A DNA stretch of 64,000 bases from Pseudanabaena sp. BC1403 (lineage in GTDB: Bacteria > Cyanobacteriota > Cyanobacteriia > Pseudanabaenales > Pseudanabaenaceae), in NCBI RefSeq assembly GCF_002914585.1, contig NZ_PDDM01000012.1:95959-159958 (forward strand). The letters are read 5' to 3'. The notes below the pieces were generated by a model that had not been told where the DNA came from, did no database searches, and was given only the letters and a program-made list of their open reading frames with translations. The position numbers were made by a program, and so were the translations under genes. This document shows positions 1 to 8,685 of this stretch, one piece after another (positions within the stretch are counted from its first letter, which is position 1; each line of letters begins with the position of its first letter).

Positions 1-492
1 ATCGGCGATCGCTAAATTACGACGATTAGCAACTGATCGAACTGAAGCTAAAATTTCTAGATCCAGTGTCAAATTTGTGCATGATCGCTGATTGAGCCAA
101 TTTTGTAATGTTTCACAAGATTCTAATAGGGATGACAGGGCGATCGCGCCGCTATTAATCATCGAATTTTTGGGTTTGCCTTTAGAAATAGCGTTAAATG
201 GTTCCGATGTTGCTTGGCGATCAACCAACTGAAAAACCTGTTCAGCACCTTTTGTCTCTAATAAGTAAAGCAACAAGAATGGCTTGATTACGCTCATTAA
301 CGGAAAAGTTAACTCTGTGTCACCTGCCATCAGATGATCGCCGTTAACTTTTTGGATGGCGATCGCGATCGCCTGTGGATCAGCCTGAGCCAGCAAGGGA
401 ATATAGTTTGGTAGGCTGCCTTTAGCTACTTCTTGTCGAGCTAATTTCAGCCATTGTTGAAGATCATTTTCGCGCATAAGATCTTTTTCCAT
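1..492 (-). CDS. glsA: Glutaminase (partial, 3' end outside window)
   Basis: The reading frame starts with ATG at 492 and runs off the left edge, so only the first 164 residues are visible. Glutaminase hydrolyses glutamine to glutamate and ammonia. The frame carries the serine beta-lactamase-like nucleophile motif S-x-x-K at residues 67-70 (SVIK), then PFN at 98-100 and the KPKNSMINSGAIA block near 106-118, all typical of the GlsA family. A second ATG five codons downstream (477) could also be the start. It has no co-directional partner nearby; cpcS on the same strand is separated from it by strong hairpins. Family assignment is firm; the C-terminal half cannot be judged. Confidence 0.88.
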   Translation of the reverse strand, partial: MEKDLMRENDLQQWLKLARQEVAKGSLPNYIPLLAQADPQAIAIAIQKVNGDHLMAGDTELTFPLMSVIKPFLLLYLLETKGAEQVFQLVDRQATSEPFNAISKGKPKNSMINSGAIALSSLLESCETLQNWLNQRSCTNLTLDLEILASVRSVANRRNLAIAD

Positions 493-525
493 AAGTTATA
501 GCTGTCGCCAAGCGTACTAGGACAT

Positions 526-580
526 AAAACCCAAGAATTGATTGGCGGCGCTTCGCGCCGCCAATCAATTCTTGGGTTTT
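526..580. terminator. Perfect long hairpin upstream of glsA
   Basis: A perfect inverted repeat of about 26 bp per arm closes on a TTC loop inside GCGCTTCGCGC. It lies between the 5' end of glsA and the 3' end of the cpcS-type gene, so for the minus strand it can end the cpcS transcript. Confidence 0.6.
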
Positions 581-616
581 GATTTGTCCTAAGACAAGTG
601 ACTGCAACTATATATC

Positions 617-707
617 AATTCTCGAAAGTGTGACTACACTTTCGAGAATTACAACTCAAAAGAGAGTTGTGACACTTTGCTTCGCAACTCTCTTTTGAGT
701 TGTAATT
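617..707. repeat. Two adjacent hairpins 3' of the CpcS-type gene
   Basis: Two stem-loops stand side by side. The first (617-650) has 15-bp arms starting AATTCTCGAAAGTGT. The second (647-707) has 23-bp arms starting AATTACAACTC. The second ends just before the stop of the lyase gene and can act as its terminator. The first resembles part of the ATACCAA repeat family seen at 58473. Confidence 0.55.
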
Positions 708-713
708 TTGAAC

Positions 714-1298
714 CTAGTTTTGCCTTGCCAAGTTTCTCTGTAGCATTGCCTCTAAATCTGCCTCCCCAACGCAGCGCCGCTCAGAACAATAGGTCATCAA
801 ATAAACGCCGTTATTCATACGTACCGTACTCGCGCGCACACGAAAATCGTCTGTAATAAACCAACAACGTTCTTGCCCCTGATTATTGTCATATTCAGTA
901 TCAATAGTCAAAATGCCATCATCACCAAACCAATAGCGACTAACTACAGGGATTCTTTCGACATAGCCTTGATTTCGCAACAATTTGCCTGATCGCCCTA
1001 CCGCATCATCTGGTACATCTACTAAAATTGCTGCGTGGTCAGGGTTTGGCTCCGCCCCACCCTCTTCATGAGCTTGCCACATAAAACTAGCACCACAAGA
1101 GGCGATCGCTAAGTCAACGTTCTGCGATGCACAGATTTTTTGGACTCGATCATCGTCTTTTGCGACTACCTTGACATGAATCTTCGACTCCCCAGATTCG
1201 TCAGCGACGCTATCGAAATGATGTACGGTGCGGTGAATAAACCAAACTCCTTCACTTTTTGTGAAGAAGTCCATCATTGTCATCGGTGGTACAAGCAC
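714..1298 (-). CDS. cpcS: Phycobiliprotein chromophore lyase, CpcS/CpeS family
   Basis: Members of this family attach phycocyanobilin or related bilins to conserved cysteines of phycobiliproteins in the cytoplasm. The N-terminal MDFFTKSEGVW and TVHH segments (about residues 9-27) and the W-F-I-T-D-D-F-R-V-R stretch near 146-155 match the lipocalin-like CpcS fold, and 194 residues is normal length. The frame opens with GTG at 1298, and GGAG lies 8 bases upstream, so GTG is the probable start; internal ATGs at residues 6, 8 and 9 are alternatives without an equally good ribosome site. It stands alone between hairpin clusters. Whether it is CpcS, CpcU or CpeS by specificity cannot be decided here. 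Confidence 0.85.
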   Translation of the reverse strand: MLVPPMTMMDFFTKSEGVWFIHRTVHHFDSVADESGESKIHVKVVAKDDDRVQKICASQNVDLAIASCGASFMWQAHEEGGAEPNPDHAAILVDVPDDAVGRSGKLLRNQGYVERIPVVSRYWFGDDGILTIDTEYDNNQGQERCWFITDDFRVRASTVRMNNGVYLMTYCSERRCVGEADLEAMLQRNLARQN

Positions 1299-1328
1299 TG
1301 AGGCAACTCCTTAAAAATAAAATCCAAT

Positions 1329-1366
1329 AATTTTTACAAGACGCTTTGCAGCGCCTTGTAAAAATT
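1329..1366. repeat. Hairpin with GCTTTGC loop
   Basis: Arms of about 15 bp (AATTTTTACAAG and its complement, one mismatch) close on a GCTTTGC centre. It lies in the gap between divergent cpcS and the pentapeptide gene; no gene ends here, so its role is unclear. Confidence 0.5.
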
Positions 1367-1571
1367 CTTCGTTATTGTTTACTTTAAAGAAAGTTAGCGT
1401 AAATTGCGATCGCGAAATCCAGATTTTTGTTTAAACCTATAAAGAACCACTTTTTTGTGGTGCGGCTTCGCCAAAAAAAATTGGTTCTTTGTTTTACTGC
1501 TAGTTCAGTTTATGATCACTTTTTCAGAGTTTTAATAAAAATTTTAATAATTTCAAAAGTTTTCAAAAGTT

Positions 1572-2360
1572 ATGTCCAAAATTGCTCAAGAAGTTTTAGC
1601 AGCAATCAAAGCAGGGATTTCTTTAAATAAGAAAGATTTGTATCAGATCAATCTCAGTGGATGCGATCTCCAAAAAGCTGATCTGCAAGAAGCAACTCTG
1701 ATCCGCGCTAATCTAAGTTTGGCAAATTTAAGCGAAGCCAATCTCAGTGGAGCCGATCTGCGTAGCTCTGATCTTCGTAAAGCCATCCTCCAAAAAGCCG
1801 ATCTCCAAGGAGCTTATTTATATCGTGTCGATCTCAGTGGAGCAGATCTCAGTGAAGCAAATCTGACCGATGCAAAGTTGCAAGGAGCAAGGTATGACAG
1901 TAAGACAATTTTTCCTGAGAAATTCGCTTATAAATCCTCAGGTGCGATCGGGCCAAGCGCAAGTTTAAATGGTGCACCACTTAATACAGGTAATCTCAAA
2001 AATGCGGATTTGCAAAATGCAAATTTGATGGGTGCGTATCTTGGTGGCGCTGATCTGACTGGGGCAAATTTAGCAGGGGTGCGATTGGTTCAAGCTGATT
2101 TGCGAAAGGCTATTTTGACAGGCGCTTATTTGCAAAAAGCCAGATTGAATGGAGCAAATTTAGCGGGGGTTGATCTTCGCGCTGCCGATCTAACTGATGC
2201 TGAATTTGAAAGATTTGAAAGTATTGCGGGGGCAGATTTTACCAATGTTCAAGGACTCACTGATGAGATGCGATCGCGGCTTCTCAGTCATCCTCAACAA
2301 GAATTAGAGACTCTCAATCAATTTACACTTAAGACTACATTAGATAGCTTAATTAGATAG
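1572..2360 (+). CDS. Pentapeptide-repeat protein
   Basis: The 262-residue product consists mostly of tandem A(D/N)LxX pentapeptides from about residue 28 to 90 and again from 135 to 220, which fold into a right-handed quadrilateral beta helix. A non-repeat insert of about 40 residues (roughly 92-134, with YDSKTIFPEKFAYKSSG) splits the two blocks, as seen in several cyanobacterial members. No signal peptide or membrane segment is visible, so it is probably cytoplasmic. The biochemical role of most such proteins is unknown. The gene is followed by a strong terminator. The open frame on the same strand at 1427-1630 overlaps its 5' end and lacks coding character. Confidence 0.85.
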   Translation: MSKIAQEVLAAIKAGISLNKKDLYQINLSGCDLQKADLQEATLIRANLSLANLSEANLSGADLRSSDLRKAILQKADLQGAYLYRVDLSGADLSEANLTDAKLQGARYDSKTIFPEKFAYKSSGAIGPSASLNGAPLNTGNLKNADLQNANLMGAYLGGADLTGANLAGVRLVQADLRKAILTGAYLQKARLNGANLAGVDLRAADLTDAEFERFESIAGADFTNVQGLTDEMRSRLLSHPQQELETLNQFTLKTTLDSLIR

Positions 2361-2376
2361 CTTAAACAGATCTTAA

Positions 2377-2424
2377 GCGAATAAAAATAGAGAGGTCGAA
2401 TCGACCTCTCTATTTTTTATTCGC
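2377..2424. terminator. Rho-independent terminator of pentapeptide gene
   Basis: A stem of about 22 bp (GCGAATAAAAATAGAGAGGT and its complement, with one mismatch) has T-rich and A-rich flanks and lies 17 bases past the stop codon. Confidence 0.75.
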
Positions 2425-2514
2425 TTTCAAATATCAGCCAAATATTCCTTTGACATCCAAGGCGAACAAGTTTAACCTTATAAATTAGGTGAAGTATGAG
2501 GTTAATGTTTTAGG

Positions 2515-4167
2515 ATGTTTAAGGTAAAAAGTTCTTCCGTCAGTGTATCTTGCCTGTCTTTTTTAACAGCTTTGTCCCTGTCGTCAAATCTGGCTCATGC
2601 AGAAACAACGACATCTTCAGTAAGTGTTGACCCTTATAAGGCTATTCAACTATCCCCTTCAACTACCCAAGCCCAAAACGTCACCTCAGTATCACAACTT
2701 AGTGATGTGAAACCAACCGACTGGGCTTTCACCGCTTTGCAATCTCTCGTTGAGCGCTATGGCTGTATTGCAGGATATCCAGATAGCACCTTTCGCGGCA
2801 AGCAAGCTACTAGCCGCTATGAATTTGCCGCAGGTTTGAATGCTTGCCTTGACAAAATTAATGAAATCATCTCCGCTGGACTAGCTGACAAAGTTAGCAA
2901 AGAAGACTTAGCAACTCTGCAAAAGCTACAGGAAGAATTTGCTGCTGAACTTGCTACTTTGCGTGGTCGTGTTGATGCCCTTGATGCTAAAACTGCCAAG
3001 CTAGAAGCACAACAGTTTTCTACCACGACAAAACTCACTGGCGAAGTCATCTTCTCGGCAACCGCAGGTAGTGGTGGACCAAACGACGCTAGATCCAACG
3101 TTACATTAGGCAATCGTACTCGCCTTGTCCTCAATACCAGCTTTACTGGTAAAGATGCCCTCAGAACTCGCTTGGAAGCAGGCAACAACCTTGCTGCTGC
3201 TAGTAGCTCAACCAGTCTTGCTGGTCTGTTAGGAACGAACTCAGTCAGAATTGGACCTGGCGCTTCTACCACAGACAACTCTTTTGCACTTAGCCTTCTT
3301 GATTATAAATTCCCTATCTTTGACAATAAAGTAACTCTCTACGTTGCCCCAATCAGCTTCCCTGATGAGTTCTTCACCGTACTTTCACCTGTAGCTAGCA
3401 ATGGTCAAGGTTCAATTTCTCGCTTCGGTCGCTTTGATCCCCTAATGCGAATTGCTGGTACATCTTCGCTATTTGCCTTTGATTGGAAGGTTTCCGATCA
3501 ATTCAAAATTCAAGCAGGTTACGGTGCATCCAATGCAGCTTCACCTTCACCTGGTGGACAGGGTGGTTTGTTTGGTGGATCAACCATTGCTCTAGTTCAG
3601 CTTTTATTCAAACCTGCTGAAAATCTTGATGCTTCTGTTACCTATGCAAATACTTACCATCAGTTTGGAAGTACTGGTACTAGTTCTTTAGGTACTGGAT
3701 TGACTAGCACAGAATCTATTACTACTAATGGTACTACTGCTGTAAATGGTTCAACCAGAGCTAACTCGATCGCAGGTAATTTAGCTTGGAAAATCACTCC
3801 AAAAATCTCTTTCCATACTTGGGGAACCGTGATTTTTGCTGATGCAGTTAACACTTCCGCTTCAACTACCTTCACCAGTTGGATTGCAGGTTTAACCTTC
3901 AATGACTTGTTTAGCGAAGGAAGTGCCGCAAGTATTCTATTCGGTCAGCCAATCAAACGAAGTTCTGTTGGAGGTGCTGCTTTGATTGGCACATCTAATG
4001 GTAGAGCTATTGACTCGACTCCTTATCACTTAGAGCTTTTCTACCGCTATCGAATCAGCAAAAATATCAGTATTACTCCTGGTGTTTTTTGGGTGTTTAA
4101 TCCTGAAGGTGCTAGTGGTAACCCAACTGCAACTGTTGGTGTAATTCGCACAACGTTCACGTTCTAA
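2515..4167 (+). CDS. SLH-domain outer-membrane porin (cyanobacterial OprB-like)
   Basis: The 550-residue product starts with a signal peptide (hydrophobic core at residues 11-22, likely cleavage after AHA at 27-29). An SLH domain follows at about 60-118 (DVKPTDWAFTALQSL, GYPD, R-Y-E-F), then a coiled coil at about 125-168 and a beta-barrel region from 175 to the terminal phenylalanine, the usual C-terminal signal for barrel assembly. This architecture is that of the major cyanobacterial outer-membrane porins, where the SLH domain anchors the barrel to peptidoglycan; some relatives are described as iron or inorganic-ion porins. The gene is monocistronic, with its own terminator. No clear Shine-Dalgarno site precedes the ATG. 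Confidence 0.88.
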   Translation: MFKVKSSSVSVSCLSFLTALSLSSNLAHAETTTSSVSVDPYKAIQLSPSTTQAQNVTSVSQLSDVKPTDWAFTALQSLVERYGCIAGYPDSTFRGKQATSRYEFAAGLNACLDKINEIISAGLADKVSKEDLATLQKLQEEFAAELATLRGRVDALDAKTAKLEAQQFSTTTKLTGEVIFSATAGSGGPNDARSNVTLGNRTRLVLNTSFTGKDALRTRLEAGNNLAAASSSTSLAGLLGTNSVRIGPGASTTDNSFALSLLDYKFPIFDNKVTLYVAPISFPDEFFTVLSPVASNGQGSISRFGRFDPLMRIAGTSSLFAFDWKVSDQFKIQAGYGASNAASPSPGGQGGLFGGSTIALVQLLFKPAENLDASVTYANTYHQFGSTGTSSLGTGLTSTESITTNGTTAVNGSTRANSIAGNLAWKITPKISFHTWGTVIFADAVNTSASTTFTSWIAGLTFNDLFSEGSAASILFGQPIKRSSVGGAALIGTSNGRAIDSTPYHLELFYRYRISKNISITPGVFWVFNPEGASGNPTATVGVIRTTFTF

Positions 4168-4172
4168 TAAAT

Positions 4173-4199
4173 TTAAAGGCACTCTAAGCGTGCCTTTAA
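4173..4199 (+). terminator. Porin terminator
   Basis: TTAAAGGCAC and GTGCCTTTAA form a 10-bp stem six bases past the porin stop codon. Confidence 0.7.
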
Positions 4200-4291
4200 T
4201 ATAGCAATCCCAAATAATTTATGAGTGTGCGTCTCAAAGGGGCGCACACTCATAAATTATTTGATCTCACAAATAAATAAGGATTACTATA
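4200..4291. repeat. MITE-like element, TATAGCAATCC family
   Basis: The 92-bp unit starts TATAGCAATCC and ends GGATTACTATA, near-perfect terminal inverted repeats. Between them is a long hairpin (AAATAATTTATGAGTGTGCG and its complement). A sister copy with the same ends but a different hairpin lies at 24380-24470, and a truncated one at 37509. Confidence 0.7.
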
Positions 4292-4335
4292 TTTATTGTG
4301 ATAATTTGATTAAAACTTTGATGGAGTAATCAGCT

Positions 4336-4785
4336 ATGACCACGATCGCAAGCCAAGACCAAAACCTTGCTACGGTAATGAAAAATGATGGTGTTGCCAA
4401 AGCTAATACCCATGACAGTATCAATCGTATTTTTAATCGTTTAGAAGATATCAAAAAAGAGATGGGGGAACCATCTTGGTCAGTGCGGCTCATTTATACC
4501 GACATGATGAGCGCGGTTATGATTTGTCAAAAACCTGGTGAAAGCAATCGTACTCACTATCATGCTAACGAGGATGAGTGGTGGGTAGTAATGGAAGGTG
4601 AACTAGAGTGGGATGTGGATGGACATGGAGCTTATCGCGCTACTAAGGATGACATCATTTTTGTGCCTCGCAAGGTGATCCATAATATTCGTGTTATTGG
4701 CGATAAACCCTCGATTCGTTTGGCAATTGGGAAACCTGATGTAAATCATATTTTTGTTGAAGATCACGTTTTTGGTGACAGCTAA
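4336..4785 (+). CDS. Small cupin-domain protein
   Basis: The 149-residue protein has a single cupin barrel. His74, His76 and Glu81 in THYHANEDE and His116 in VIHN are well placed as metal ligands, and the segment DEWWVVMEGELEWDVDG is the typical cupin motif 1. An N-terminal helical part of about 45 residues precedes the barrel. It is the first gene of a co-directional run with an SDR, a permease, a 2-hydroxyacid dehydrogenase and a HAD phosphatase, so a role in handling a sugar acid or small carboxylate is possible but inferred only from context. A strong hairpin separates it from the SDR gene. Confidence 0.8.
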   Translation: MTTIASQDQNLATVMKNDGVAKANTHDSINRIFNRLEDIKKEMGEPSWSVRLIYTDMMSAVMICQKPGESNRTHYHANEDEWWVVMEGELEWDVDGHGAYRATKDDIIFVPRKVIHNIRVIGDKPSIRLAIGKPDVNHIFVEDHVFGDS

Positions 4786-4788
4786 ATA

Positions 4789-4827
4789 AGCAATGAAGTG
4801 CCGCGTTACACGCGGCACTTCATTGCT
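4789..4827. terminator. Perfect hairpin between cupin and SDR genes
   Basis: Seventeen-bp perfect arms (AGCAATGAAGTGCCGCG) enclose a TTACA loop, three bases after the cupin stop codon. It probably ends or attenuates the cupin transcript. Confidence 0.7.
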
Positions 4828-4858
4828 CAAAAAACATTTAAATTAGTAAATTCAGTTT

Positions 4859-5620
4859 ATGACCAAACCCCATGAATTTCCCCATGACTTTAAGGGAAAA
4901 GTCGCAATTGTTACTGGGGCGAGTAGTGGCATCGGTCAGGCGGTGGCTGAGGCGATCGCTAATTACGGGGCACATACTGTATTCATCTCACGCAGTGGCG
5001 CAGAGGGGATCGCTTCAGAACTAAATGCAGCAGGTAAATCGGCATTGTCACTACCTTGTGATGTTTCTGATGAAGCTCAAGTCAAAGATGCGATCGCCAC
5101 TGTTTCTCAGAGATATGGACAGATCGATATTTTAATTAACAATGCCGCGATTAACCAAATTGCCAAGATTGAGGATATTTCCCTTGAGGATTGGAACAAA
5201 GTCATGGCTACAAATCTCACTAGCCAGTTTCTCTGTTGTAAACATGTAGTCCCGATCATGAAGCAGCAACGGAGTGGGAAAATCGTTAATGTCTCCTCGA
5301 TCGCAGGACATTTTCGGAGTAAATTGTCAGGCATTCATTACGTGGCATCCAAAGCTGGTTCGATCGGCTTTACGAGGCAACTAGCTTACGAGCTCGCCTC
5401 TTTTCAAATCAATGTCAATGCTATTTGTCCCAGCCAAACCTACACACCGATGCTAGCGGCAACTTTGCCACCAGAAGCTGAACAAAAGTTAATTGACTCA
5501 ATTCCTTTAGGCAGGATCGCCTCAATGGAAGAACAAGTTAATGTAATTCTATTTCTAGCTTCGCAACTATCTAGCTATATGACGGGTGCGATTGTTGATG
5601 TAAATGGGGGACAGTTATAA
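4859..5620 (+). CDS. Short-chain dehydrogenase/reductase (FabG-like)
   Basis: This is a classical SDR of 253 residues. The cofactor motif TGASSGIG is at 19-26, NNAA at 94-97, Asn119, and the catalytic Ser146/147, Tyr161 and Lys165 (HYVASK) are all present, so the enzyme should be active as an NAD(P)-dependent alcohol or ketone oxidoreductase. It resembles 3-oxoacyl-ACP reductase and gluconate or sugar dehydrogenases; the substrate cannot be told from sequence. It follows the cupin gene and precedes the AEC permease gene by about 170 bases, all on the plus strand. The start ATG is chosen because the SDR fold begins at residue 12. Confidence 0.85.
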   Translation: MTKPHEFPHDFKGKVAIVTGASSGIGQAVAEAIANYGAHTVFISRSGAEGIASELNAAGKSALSLPCDVSDEAQVKDAIATVSQRYGQIDILINNAAINQIAKIEDISLEDWNKVMATNLTSQFLCCKHVVPIMKQQRSGKIVNVSSIAGHFRSKLSGIHYVASKAGSIGFTRQLAYELASFQINVNAICPSQTYTPMLAATLPPEAEQKLIDSIPLGRIASMEEQVNVILFLASQLSSYMTGAIVDVNGGQL

Positions 5621-5793
5621 AATGCAGGGATTAAGATCTTCGACTTTTTCTCTACCATCTAAAATCTTTGTGCCTGTTATTAAAAAAATCAGGAATCTGT
5701 AGATGCGCACTTTATCTTTATACTTGCCTGTTTAACCAATATCCTAATATTCCCTTCTCATCTTTCACAATTATTTCTTATGGTTGAAATTTT

Positions 5794-6816
5794 ATGTTCA
5801 CGTTAGAAAACCCTCTCGTCTTGCTCTACGTGAGGTTAATTGGATGGACTCTCTTGGGATATGTTCTAGGAAAAATCCTGCCCAAGATTTTCACTACTTA
5901 TCTTGGTAAAGCTCTGCTATTTGTGGGAGTTCCCATCAGCATTGTGTCTTTCCTGCGTCAAGCTGATCTATCGGGATGGATTATGATTGCTCCGACTACA
6001 GCTTGGGTTGCGATTTTAGTAGGTGCAGGACTGGCATGGATTTGGATCGATCTTGGTGTAAGTGATGAAAGATTTAGTAAGTTGTCAAAAGGGATTACGG
6101 CTAGAGAAAAAAATCTTGAAACCAATCCCAGCATGGAAGCAACTTTAGAGCATGAAAGTGCATGGACAGGTGCAACCCAAGGCAGTTTCTTACTTGCTAT
6201 GACCTTAGGCAATACTGCTTTTATGGGGTATCCTGTCAGCCTTGCCCTAGTCGGACCACAATATTTTGCTTGGTCGCTATTTTACGATCTGATCGGCTCT
6301 ACGATCGCTGCCTATTCCGTCGGGATCGCTCTTGCTAGTCGTTACGGCAGCATGTCTAGCGGGCAAAAGAAGCCAAATCCATTTGTATCAATGGCTAAGA
6401 CTCCAGCATTATGGAGTTTGCCGATTGGCGTAGGGATGCGATTTATCCCTTTACCCGTGGTAATTACAGCTGGAATGAGTACGATCGCATGGACAACTGT
6501 AACTTTGTCATTGGTGATGATTGGGATGCAGTTAAGTCAGTTAAAAACCCTACGTAATGTCAAAAAAGCGCTTACTTGTCTATCGATTAAGATGCTGCTT
6601 ACTCCACTTGTAGTTGGTACAGGACTAATGTTCTTTGGTGTGACAGGAGAACCACGTATGGCTATGGTTTTACAAATGGCAATGCCACCAGCCTTTTCGA
6701 CGCTTGTAATTGCCCAAGCCTATAATCTGGATCGCGATTTAACAGTTACGACCTTAGCTTTTGGTGTAGTTCTTTTACTATTCACGATACCTATTTGGCT
6801 ATGGCTATTTTCTTAG
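5794..6816 (+). CDS. AEC-family permease (auxin efflux carrier-like)
   Basis: The 340-residue integral membrane protein has about ten hydrophobic segments, with a charged cytoplasmic loop at about 88-120. The family moves small organic anions (malate, malonate and auxin in characterised members) across the inner membrane. The MQMAMPPAFSTLVIAQAYNLD segment near residues 293-313 is the typical discontinuous-helix region of AEC proteins. Its position between an SDR and a D-2-hydroxyacid dehydrogenase suggests an organic acid substrate, which is inference. The 170-base leader holds no other gene. Confidence 0.78.
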   Translation: MFTLENPLVLLYVRLIGWTLLGYVLGKILPKIFTTYLGKALLFVGVPISIVSFLRQADLSGWIMIAPTTAWVAILVGAGLAWIWIDLGVSDERFSKLSKGITAREKNLETNPSMEATLEHESAWTGATQGSFLLAMTLGNTAFMGYPVSLALVGPQYFAWSLFYDLIGSTIAAYSVGIALASRYGSMSSGQKKPNPFVSMAKTPALWSLPIGVGMRFIPLPVVITAGMSTIAWTTVTLSLVMIGMQLSQLKTLRNVKKALTCLSIKMLLTPLVVGTGLMFFGVTGEPRMAMVLQMAMPPAFSTLVIAQAYNLDRDLTVTTLAFGVVLLLFTIPIWLWLFS

Positions 6817-6990
6817 AATCTATTTGCAACTTAAGTTAAGTCTATTTTTATATAAGCCCAAAACAAAAAAACTATTAATTTAACCTAATCTTTGTATGAA
6901 AATTATTTGAATATATCAGCCATAGTTATGTAGACTTACTTAGAAATTATTGTCAGAATTGATAAATTCAACCTAGGAAGCAATGAAAAT

Positions 6991-7929
6991 ATGTCCAAAC
7001 TACTGATCAGTACTTCTTCTTTTGATGTAAAAAGCAATCAGGTATTGCAGAATCTCCAAGCTCAAGGCTTTGAAATTGTTTTAAATCCCTATGGTAGAAA
7101 ACTCAAAGAACCAGAAGTTTTGGAGCTTCTCAGTAATGATATTGTTGGGATGATTGCTGGAGTTGAGCCGCTGACTCGGAATGTTTTAACCGCAACTAAG
7201 TCTCTCAAGGTAATTTCGCGATGTGGTATTGGAACTGATAGTGTTGATTTGGAGGCGGCTGAAGAACTGGGCGTTTCAGTGCATATTACCCCTACCGCCC
7301 CTGTAATTGCTGTAGCAGAGTTGACAGTGAGTCTGATCCTTTCTCTGTTGAGGCGCACCTCAGAAGCCGATCGCACTTTGCGCGAAGGAAAGTGGAATCC
7401 TTTGATGGGCAGACTACTTGCCTCACAAGTAGTGGGATTGTTGGGCTATGGAAGAGTTGGTAATCGGGTAGGACAGATTTTGAAGGCTTTTGGGGCAAAA
7501 AGAGTTGCCTATGACATTTTTCGTGATGATTCGCTATTCGCGGATACAGTTTGTATCTCATCTTTAGATGAATTTATCGCACGTTCCAATGTAATCACAC
7601 TCCATATTCCCTACAACAAAGATAATCATCATTTAGTTGATCGCGACTTTATCAATAAGATGCAAGCAGGAAGTATTTTAATCAATACTTCTAGAGGTGG
7701 GCTGATTGATGAGCAAGCATTGTACGACGCGCTAGTCTCTGGGCATTTGGCAGGTGCAGCCCTTGATGTGTTTGAAGAAGAGCCATATTCTGGTCAACTT
7801 CGCACCTTGCCTCAGGTCATTTTGACACCCCATATGGGTTCTTACGCTAAGGAAGCCAGAATCCAGATGGAGCAAGAAGCTGCACAAAATCTATTTGATA
7901 GCCTTGTAAATTTAGGCCTAGCCAAGTGA
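6991..7929 (+). CDS. D-2-hydroxyacid dehydrogenase (phosphoglycerate dehydrogenase-like)
   Basis: The 312-residue enzyme has the Rossmann motif GYGRVG at 152-157 and the catalytic triad Arg235 (TSRGG), Glu264 (EEEP) and His281 (TPHMGS). It interconverts a D-2-hydroxyacid and its 2-keto acid with NAD(P). It lacks the C-terminal ACT/ASB regulatory domains of the serine-pathway SerA, so it is probably not the housekeeping enzyme. Only 21 bases separate it from the HAD phosphatase gene, which indicates co-transcription. Similar dehydrogenase-HAD pairs occur in surface-sugar clusters, which is a hint, not proof. Confidence 0.85.
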   Translation: MSKLLISTSSFDVKSNQVLQNLQAQGFEIVLNPYGRKLKEPEVLELLSNDIVGMIAGVEPLTRNVLTATKSLKVISRCGIGTDSVDLEAAEELGVSVHITPTAPVIAVAELTVSLILSLLRRTSEADRTLREGKWNPLMGRLLASQVVGLLGYGRVGNRVGQILKAFGAKRVAYDIFRDDSLFADTVCISSLDEFIARSNVITLHIPYNKDNHHLVDRDFINKMQAGSILINTSRGGLIDEQALYDALVSGHLAGAALDVFEEEPYSGQLRTLPQVILTPHMGSYAKEARIQMEQEAAQNLFDSLVNLGLAK

Positions 7930-7950
7930 ACCAAAAACAGGGCAAAAAGC

Positions 7951-8601
7951 ATGACTAGAGACAGTGCTAAGAAATATGATGCGATCGTGTTTGATTTTGA
8001 CGGAGTCCTAGTTGAGTCAGTGGATGTTAAAACTCAAGCTTTTGGGGCTTTGTATGCCGAATATGGCGATCGCATTGTGGAGCAGGTGAAAGCCTATCAT
8101 CTGATTCATGGAGGGGTATCGCGATTTGACAAGTTTCGTTACTACCATGAAGTTTTGCTTGGCAAAGACTTGACTAAAGATGAGGAGGCGAGACTAGGCA
8201 ATCTATTCTCGCAATATGTTGAAGATGCAGTGGTAGATGCGGTTTATGTGTCAGGAGCCTATGAGCTTTTAGAACGAAATTATCAGTCCACACCACTATT
8301 TGTGGCTTCGGGAACTCCCGATCAAGAGCTAAAACGCATTGTCTCACGGCGAAATATGGCGCATTATTTTGTGTCTGTTCATGGTTCCCCAGCCAAAAAG
8401 GGAGACATTATCCAAGATATTTTGTCGAAATATGATTTTGATCCCGATCGCGTATTGATGGTTGGCGATGCGATCGCTGATTATGAAGGTGCGATCGCTG
8501 CGGGTGTAAAATTTGTAGGCAGGGTAATGCAATATCCTGAGACTTATCCCTTCCCAGCAGGAACAACAGTTCTGCCAGACATAGTTGAACTCGTCATATA
8601 G
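7951..8601 (+). CDS. HAD-superfamily phosphatase
   Basis: The 216-residue protein starts its fold with DFDGV at 15-19 (nucleophile Asp15, acid/base Asp17), followed by a helical cap, the motif II threonine region SGTPDQEL and the motif IV stretch VGDAIADYEGA. It belongs to the phosphoglycolate phosphatase/beta-phosphoglucomutase branch and should remove phosphate from a small metabolite. The GGVSRFDKF segment in the cap is typical of a subgroup found near polysaccharide genes. It is the last gene of the run and its stop codon is inside the terminator stem. Confidence 0.82.
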   Translation: MTRDSAKKYDAIVFDFDGVLVESVDVKTQAFGALYAEYGDRIVEQVKAYHLIHGGVSRFDKFRYYHEVLLGKDLTKDEEARLGNLFSQYVEDAVVDAVYVSGAYELLERNYQSTPLFVASGTPDQELKRIVSRRNMAHYFVSVHGSPAKKGDIIQDILSKYDFDPDRVLMVGDAIADYEGAIAAGVKFVGRVMQYPETYPFPAGTTVLPDIVELVI

Positions 8602-8645
8602 GAGACAAGGTGTGCGCCGCTTTGCGATGTACACCTTGTCTCCTA
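8599..8645 (+). terminator. Terminator of the dehydrogenase-HAD unit
   Basis: Fifteen-bp perfect arms (TAGGAGACAAGGTGT) flank a 17-base GC-rich centre. The first arm begins with the TAG stop codon of the HAD gene. Confidence 0.75.
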
Positions 8646-8685
8646 AAGGTTCCAGTTTTGCTTTATTTCTTAATCTTAAAAATCT

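Noticed and set aside
1427..1630. 67-codon plus-strand frame before the pentapeptide gene
   Set aside because: It overlaps the true start in another frame, is built on a hairpin and T-rich DNA, and has no protein-like composition.
2817..3278. 153-codon minus-strand frame inside the porin gene
   Set aside because: It is the shadow of a strongly coding frame; no ribosome site or family resemblance.
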